A DNA stretch of 60,771 nucleotides, taken from positions 1-60,771 of the forward strand of contig JAKVBF010000020.1 of NCBI GenBank assembly GCA_022447555.1, written 5' to 3'. Shown in pieces: positions 56,392 to 60,771 of this stretch. The translations under genes and the position numbers were made by a program. The DNA is from Mariniblastus sp. GTDB taxonomy: Bacteria > Planctomycetota > Planctomycetia > Pirellulales > Pirellulaceae. Within the stretch, counting starts at the first letter, position 1. Every line of letters begins with the position of its first letter. A model generated the notes under the pieces. The model searched no databases and was not told the DNA's origin. It was given only the letters and a program-made list of their open reading frames with translations.

Positions 56392-56697
56392 TTAGCCCGC
56401 ATCGGATTTGTCGTCGGCCTCGTCGGGTGGATTCAAGTGGCCAAACTCTTGGTTGAATTCTTCGCCATATTGGTCATCTTCAAGATCATACTCGCCTTTA
56501 ATCTCTTCTTCGAATGTGTCATCGAAGTCATGATCGAAATCGGCTTCGTCAAATTCCTCAACGACCTCTTCAGGCTCTTCGATTACGGGCTCGGCGACCT
56601 TCTCGACAGCTGGAGTTTCCGCAGGGGCGAAGAGGCTTTCGGATTGTTCCTCCGGAAATTCTTGATCGGAGTCGGGGTTAAGCGGATCGTCAGCCAT
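56392..56697 (-). CDS. Highly acidic small protein
   Basis: 101 residues from the ATG at 56697 (an earlier in-frame start adds five residues). Over a third of residues are Asp or Glu, in runs such as FDEADFDHDFDDTFEEE; no hydrophobic segment and no domain. Composition on one strand makes the opposite strand open by chance. Probably a real protein, disordered; its function is unknown. It is the only gene between ileS and argJ. Confidence 0.55.
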   Translation of the reverse strand: MADDPLNPDSDQEFPEEQSESLFAPAETPAVEKVAEPVIEEPEEVVEEFDEADFDHDFDDTFEEEIKGEYDLEDDQYGEEFNQEFGHLNPPDEADDKSDAG

Positions 56698-57332
56698 AGG
56701 GTTGAGCTCCAATATGTCTCGGTTGCAGTGTTGCTGATATTGCCAATCGGAATGCTGATCGTAAGCACGATTAAGGGGTCAAATATAGCAGTAAACCCCA
56801 AACGGTCAAAACGCCCCTTCGAGAGTTTTTTCATGTTCCCACCACCACCAACCAAGGGGGACGTTGGCGTTTCGATTAACGCGTTAAAACGTGCCTTTTT
56901 AAATGGCAAACTCGAGGGGAGTTCAGGCGACCAGAGCTGGCGACTGGCGTCAGGGTTCCTAATGGGGTCTGACGTCGGGTTGCTGATACCGATAACCGAG
57001 TCGGGGGAGATGAGGAAAGGAGCCGAAAAGCTGGTTTTGAATGGTGGAGAGACGGAATCGGGAGTTTGAACCGACATTCAAATGCGCGCACAAAAAAACG
57101 GAGCTGACTGAGCCGCCAGCCCCGTCACACGGGGTGAGAAAGCCTTAGACAGGCCAACAGAAGGTTGTGAACCTCTGCTATTTTCAAGGTAGTTTGCATT
57201 CAGCCGTCATGAGTGGGGATCGCAGGCATTTGCCAAACAATTTCCCGCCAACACAAATCGGGTTGTTCGGTTGTTCCGGATGGGATGGTTCTACTGCCGA
57301 GCGACGACGATCAAGGTTCGAGAGTCGCTGAG
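56698..57332. other. Intergenic region downstream of argJ
   Basis: About 630 bases between argJ and the acidic protein gene, both on the minus strand. It holds the terminator and overlapping hairpins at 57092-57134. Open frames on both strands are composition artefacts. Confidence 0.4.
57092..57134 (-). terminator. Candidate terminator after argJ with overlapping alternative hairpin
   Basis: Read on the minus strand, GGGGCTG (57123-57117) pairs with CAGCTCC (57106-57100; one G-U) and seven T follow at 57098-57092. A second hairpin, CCCCGT/ACGGGG (57134-57120), uses the same GGGG, so the two cannot form together. That is an attenuator-like layout, but its distance of about 200 bases from the argJ stop is large. 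Confidence 0.5.
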
Positions 57333-58541
57333 TCAAGTCGTGTATTCTGAGTTCAGACGCACGTAATCGACCGTCAAGTCACTTGTCCAGTGAGTCGCCT
57401 GACCCGGACCGGATCCGACTTGCAGTTCGATCAGGGAGGTAAAAGAGGAACTCAAAGCATCGCTGACCACCGTGGCGTCAAAGGGGATGGGTTGACCCGC
57501 TTCGAAAAGGCCGTGCCCATTGAGTTGCAACGACGTGGTCTCGATATTGAAGTCGACGCCGGCGTACCCAGCGGCAGAGATAATCCGCCCCCAGTTTGGA
57601 TCGGTACCCGTGATGGCTGTCTTCACCAAAGCGCTATTGGCGACCGTTCTGGCGATACGGTCAGCCTCTCGATTTTCCTGCGTCCCCCGAACGTGGATTT
57701 CAATTAAGTGACTGGCTCCCTCCCCATCGGACGGAATCTGTCGGGCCAGGGCAATGCAGCTATCGGTGAGCGCGGCCTCAAATGCTTGGATTTGTTCGGT
57801 TTGGTGAATGGGCCGGCCCCCACTACTGGACAACAACAGCACTGCATCATTGGTGCTGGTATGGCCTTCGACACTGATGCAATTAAATGACGCATCCACC
57901 GCTTTTTTTAAAACGCGATCGGCGACTTTGGGCGGTAAGTACCAGTCGGTCATGACGACAGCCAGCATGGTGGCCATGTTGGGCCCAATCATCCCCGCCC
58001 CTTTTGCCATCCCTGTGATCACTCCATGCGAGCCACCAATTGTTAGAGACTGGGAGTGGGTTTTTCGAAAGCGATCGGTTGTCATCATGCCGTCAACGGC
58101 ATTCAAGAAATCTTGTCGCTCGGAACCAGCTTCCGCCAGTGCCGTTTGGATTCCCGAAGTGATTCGATCCATAGGGAGTGGATGGCCGATGATCCCTGTC
58201 GAAAGCGTGGCAATTTGTTCGGGTTCGCAGCCTATCGTTTTGGCTACGGTGGCTGCCATCTCGGCATTGTCTCGCACACCTTGGTCGCCCGTACAGGCAT
58301 TGGCGTTCCCTGAGTTGATGACCAGAGCTCGGATCGAGGGTGTGGGCGTGATGTTCCGGTTCCAATCGATGCTGGCAGCGCGAACCAGATTCTGCGTGTA
58401 GACGCCTGCCGCCGTGGAGGGAGCGTCGCAGAGAATGACAGAAAGATCGTTTGCCGATTCTTTAAGCCCGCAGTGGATTCCTGAAAATTGAAATCCGAAG
58501 GGGAGTTGAAGTTCGTCTGTTTCGTGTGTTGGATCAGTCAT
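57333..58541 (-). CDS. argJ: Bifunctional glutamate N-acetyltransferase/ornithine acetyltransferase
   Basis: ArgJ transfers acetyl from acetylornithine to glutamate, recycling acetyl in arginine synthesis; many also acetylate glutamate from acetyl-CoA. The 402-residue proenzyme is cleaved at the nucleophile Thr191 in KGAGMIGPNMATMLA; VINSGNANACTGDQG and GTDPNWGRIISAAGYAG are further family motifs. Its ATG overlaps the argC stop by one base (TAATG), a coupled operon. argB and argD are absent here. Confidence 0.96.
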   Translation of the reverse strand: MTDPTHETDELQLPFGFQFSGIHCGLKESANDLSVILCDAPSTAAGVYTQNLVRAASIDWNRNITPTPSIRALVINSGNANACTGDQGVRDNAEMAATVAKTIGCEPEQIATLSTGIIGHPLPMDRITSGIQTALAEAGSERQDFLNAVDGMMTTDRFRKTHSQSLTIGGSHGVITGMAKGAGMIGPNMATMLAVVMTDWYLPPKVADRVLKKAVDASFNCISVEGHTSTNDAVLLLSSSGGRPIHQTEQIQAFEAALTDSCIALARQIPSDGEGASHLIEIHVRGTQENREADRIARTVANSALVKTAITGTDPNWGRIISAAGYAGVDFNIETTSLQLNGHGLFEAGQPIPFDATVVSDALSSSFTSLIELQVGSGPGQATHWTSDLTVDYVRLNSEYTT

Positions 58542-59554
58542 TACAAAAGTGCCGTCGTTTCTTCATACCCACACATTAAATTGAAATTTTGAACGGCCGC
58601 CCCAGAAGCGCCTTTGATCAGGTTGTCGATCGCACAGGTGAGCACGACCCATTCAGTTGAGTGGCTTACCGCAATATCACAAAAATTCGTGTGACTGACC
58701 TGTCGGGTTGAGGGGGGCGTGTCCACCAATCGGATAAAGGTCTCGTCGCGATAATATTCCTCTAAGCAATCCCGGATTTGCCCATGCGAGACATTCGGCT
58801 GAGGACGACAGTACAAAGTGGATAGGATCCCTCGTTCCATTGGCGCTAAATGTGCAGTGAAGGTGACATTCGGAGTGCGATGAGTAAAGCGTTCAAGGAG
58901 CTGGTTGATTTCAGGTGCGTGTCGATGGGTGCCGACTCCATACGCTCGAATTGACTCATTGCATTCTGCAAAGTGAAATCCGGGTTTGGGCGTCCGGCCG
59001 CCACCTGAAACACCGGTCTTGGAATCAACGATCAAATCGGTCGCTGAAATTAAATCCTGCTTCACCAAGGGCCCTAAGGGTAGAAGTGCAGAGGTGGGGA
59101 AACAACCCGGGTTGGCGATCAAGTTGGCATGCGAGATGTCTTGGCGGAAAAGTTCGGGGAGTCCATAGGGGACCGTGCCAACGCGTTCCGGGTCCGGATG
59201 ACTGACGTCGTACCATTGCTCGAACGTTTGCGAATCGTTTAAGCGATAGTCTGCGCTAAAATCGATAACCTTTATCCCTTGCTCTAGCAAGGGACGAATC
59301 ACCTGAGCTGAGGCAGTGTGTGGCAGACAGCTAAAGACGACTTCTACTGCGGAATCGACTAATCGTTCCAAAGAGTACTGGGTCAATTTTAAATCGAATC
59401 GGCCGCGCAGTGCCGGATGACTATCGGAAAAAGTGCCGGCGTTTTCATCTCGGGTTGTTGCGCAGACGATTTCGGCATTTGGATGCTTGAGTAGCAGGAG
59501 TGCCAGCTCGCGGGCTGTATATCCGGTGGCACCCAGTATGGCAACTTTTGACAT
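58541..59554 (-). CDS. argC: N-acetyl-gamma-glutamyl-phosphate reductase
   Basis: ArgC reduces N-acetylglutamyl phosphate to the semialdehyde with NADPH. The 337-residue protein starts MSKVAILGATGYTARELALLL (NADP-binding GATGYT, 8-13) and has the catalytic Cys151 in IANPGCFPTSALL, with GTHRHAPEI downstream. Length is normal. First gene of the argC-argJ operon, preceded at 56 bp by the right-edge gene on the same strand. Confidence 0.96.
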   Translation of the reverse strand: MSKVAILGATGYTARELALLLLKHPNAEIVCATTRDENAGTFSDSHPALRGRFDLKLTQYSLERLVDSAVEVVFSCLPHTASAQVIRPLLEQGIKVIDFSADYRLNDSQTFEQWYDVSHPDPERVGTVPYGLPELFRQDISHANLIANPGCFPTSALLPLGPLVKQDLISATDLIVDSKTGVSGGGRTPKPGFHFAECNESIRAYGVGTHRHAPEINQLLERFTHRTPNVTFTAHLAPMERGILSTLYCRPQPNVSHGQIRDCLEEYYRDETFIRLVDTPPSTRQVSHTNFCDIAVSHSTEWVVLTCAIDNLIKGASGAAVQNFNLMCGYEETTALL

Positions 59555-59610
59555 GGATCAGCAGAACGTTAAAACGGTGGGGCAAAAAAACAGGACGGTT
59601 CAATCATAGC

Positions 59611-60732
59611 TTATTGTGGTGAGATCGTCGTTGCCAATGGGATGTTTTGGTTGCCCAGTTTATAGGAAATGGTGAGTGGCATGACTTTGCCATAAAATTT
59701 TTCAAGTGAAGATGTTTTTTGCTCGATAAATTTCGTTGCTTGTTCGGCTGCCACATCTGCCTCGGCCTTCAGTTTTTTTTCCAACTCTAGTTTTTGAGGG
59801 TATGAGATATTTCGGTATGCGGGTTGTTTTCGTAGTTGATCGATAGGCGTGGCCTTGAATTGGTTCGCCGCCAAACGCATATTTCTCGAGCGTTGGATTA
59901 GCGACTCAGCGGCACTTTCCAGTAGTGATGGTTTAGCGAGTTTGGGTCGTTGACCGGCTAGCATGCGTAGCTGAAGCGAGGCAGATAATTTAACCTTGGA
60001 TTTGACATCGGCCGTTACCAGTATGAAAGTCAATTGTTCATAGTCGATATCACTAAAGAAAATTCCCGCGGGTTGTTTTTTTGTAATGACGGGGTTTTCA
60101 ACAACGGTTCTGCCGAATTCTTTTTCGCTTAGCGTCGACAATTGGGTTGTGATGTTAGCGGGGTTAGGTAGCCACTGCATTTCGGGTTCGAGGCGAATCT
60201 GTGGGTTGTCGACACCAAATTTAAATCCTTTGATAATCGTTGTAGATCGCAAAACGCGTTGTGTTTTATGGGTTCCGAAGTCAAATTTGATGACACAGTT
60301 TCTTAGATAGTTAACGTTCTTATCTTCAGCAGCGGCGGGCAGCCACTGGAAACCGAAGTCATTTCCGTTTTTGAAAAATTTAGCGACAAGACTTCCCTCC
60401 TCCGGCTGTCGTTTCCGGTACAGGATGTCCCACTGCCGAGCGGTATCCGAGTGATTGGCTTTGAGCTCGAAGAAAACCTTGGCCTTGGAAATTTCGGGAC
60501 CGGTCAGCAAGGTGAGGCTCATTCGATTGCCGGCGACCGGTCTGATTTTGCCGAGCGATTTCGGTTCTTGTTCCGTATTGAGTGGCAGGTCAATTTGTGC
60601 AGGGAAGTTTTTAAAAGGGTTTCCTGCGGCTTGCTTGGGTGGCTTGGTGCTGCCCCCTCCCTGCCCTGCTTGCCCTGCTGGTGGCGTGGCTGGTGGTGTG
60701 GATGGTGGTGTGGATGGTGGGATGTGTGGATG
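59611..60732 (-). CDS. Protein of unknown function with Pro-rich start at right edge
   Basis: The reading frame is open from a TAA at 60733-60738 down to a stop at 59611, about 373 codons. The first ATG is at 60522 (303 residues), but the coding appears to go upstream: NPFKNFPAQIDLPLNTEQEP precedes it in frame, and a Pro/Thr/Ser-rich repeat (STPPSTPPATPP) lies before that, without a start codon. A frameshift or missing bases in this low-complexity repeat would explain the absent start. The body has no known domain; it has a KLELEKKLKAEADVAAEQATKF coiled coil near the C-terminus and FSDIDYEQLTFILVTADVKSKV-like beta segments. The function is unknown. Confidence 0.55.
   Translation of the reverse strand, partial: HPHIPPSTPPSTPPATPPAGQAGQGGGSTKPPKQAAGNPFKNFPAQIDLPLNTEQEPKSLGKIRPVAGNRMSLTLLTGPEISKAKVFFELKANHSDTARQWDILYRKRQPEEGSLVAKFFKNGNDFGFQWLPAAAEDKNVNYLRNCVIKFDFGTHKTQRVLRSTTIIKGFKFGVDNPQIRLEPEMQWLPNPANITTQLSTLSEKEFGRTVVENPVITKKQPAGIFFSDIDYEQLTFILVTADVKSKVKLSASLQLRMLAGQRPKLAKPSLLESAAESLIQRSRNMRLAANQFKATPIDQLRKQPAYRNISYPQKLELEKKLKAEADVAAEQATKFIEQKTSSLEKFYGKVMPLTISYKLGNQNIPLATTISPQ
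60661..60728. repeat. Degenerate short tandem repeats at right edge
   Basis: TGCCCTGCT-like and GTGTGGATGGTG-like units repeat in tandem. On the minus strand they encode the Pro-rich start of the right-edge protein. They make the sequence here prone to slippage or misassembly. Confidence 0.7.
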
Positions 60733-60771
60733 TTATTAGAGTGGTATGGCTGGTTGCGGCGGTGGTTGCTA

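Noticed and set aside
56437-57069. 210-codon plus-strand frame with hydrophobic translation
   Set aside because: It is antisense to the acidic protein, whose Asp/Glu codons translate as hydrophobic residues on the other strand.
60455-60739. Plus-strand frame with Gly-Gly-Val-Asp repeats at the right edge
   Set aside because: Antisense of the Pro-rich minus-strand gene, driven by the tandem repeat.
1-60771. CRISPR arrays, insertion sequences, prophage or integrative elements
   Set aside because: No spaced direct repeats, transposase, integrase or flanking attachment-like repeats at the two tRNA genes were seen on reading both strands.

Overview
The window looks like chromosomal DNA of a planctomycete, probably a relative of the Pirellulales. 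This rests on family content, not on a marker gene. Indicators are a DUF1080 secreted hydrolase, leucine-rich-repeat proteins with a HEAT-like N-terminus, small CPxCG zinc-ribbon proteins, an N-terminal HTH plus C-terminal receiver regulator, an exported SAM-methyltransferase, an OprP-type porin beside a cysteine-rich exported protein, and many Sec signal peptides. Genes are loosely packed, change strand often and form only short operons. There is no transposase, integrase, phage gene, rRNA or CRISPR array.

Layout. 1-4.1 kb: the start of an exported repeat protein running off the left edge (-), then fliW and csrA (+), hemQ and a lone receiver protein (-), and a small membrane protein (+). 4.5-10.4 kb: an O-antigen ligase/polymerase-like protein with TPRs and a WecA/MraY-type sugar-phosphate transferase, which form a surface-polysaccharide pair; then a zinc-ribbon protein, a small CxxCH protein and tRNA-Val(UAC). 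10.4-20.5 kb: a secreted glycosidase-like DUF4832 protein, a small membrane/NTF2-like operon, an exported methyltransferase, an argG-ABC permease operon, nnrD, a frameshifted DsbD_N-like coding remnant, and an M14 carboxypeptidase-like/glutamine-amidotransferase-like fusion. 20.5-31 kb: mnmG, an S9 peptidase, a lipoprotein, a DNA-binding response regulator followed by a soluble histidine kinase, and nhaC.

31-45 kb: exported and zinc-ribbon proteins, DUF1080, an MMPL/RND transporter, a hom-apgM pair that may make threonine precursors, tRNA-Ser(UGA), an LRR protein, a lactonase-like propeller, a SYLF-domain protein, UDP-glucuronate decarboxylase and a sarcosine oxidase-like enzyme. 45-51 kb: a large serralysin-like RTX metalloprotease with four N-terminal adhesin-like repeats, a bidirectional terminator, and a cysteine-rich protein/OprP porin operon. 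51-60.8 kb: ileS (type-2-like), purN and a class II aldolase in one direction, an acidic protein, argC-argJ, and a right-edge protein whose start lies in a proline-rich repeat.

The best candidates for a second look are the RTX metalloprotease, the hom-apgM pair (possible alternative homoserine kinase), the one-base frameshift in the DsbD_N-like gene, the HTH-receiver/kinase pair with an inverted repeat upstream, and overlapping hairpins after argJ. I did not see one multi-gene system that is clearly new.
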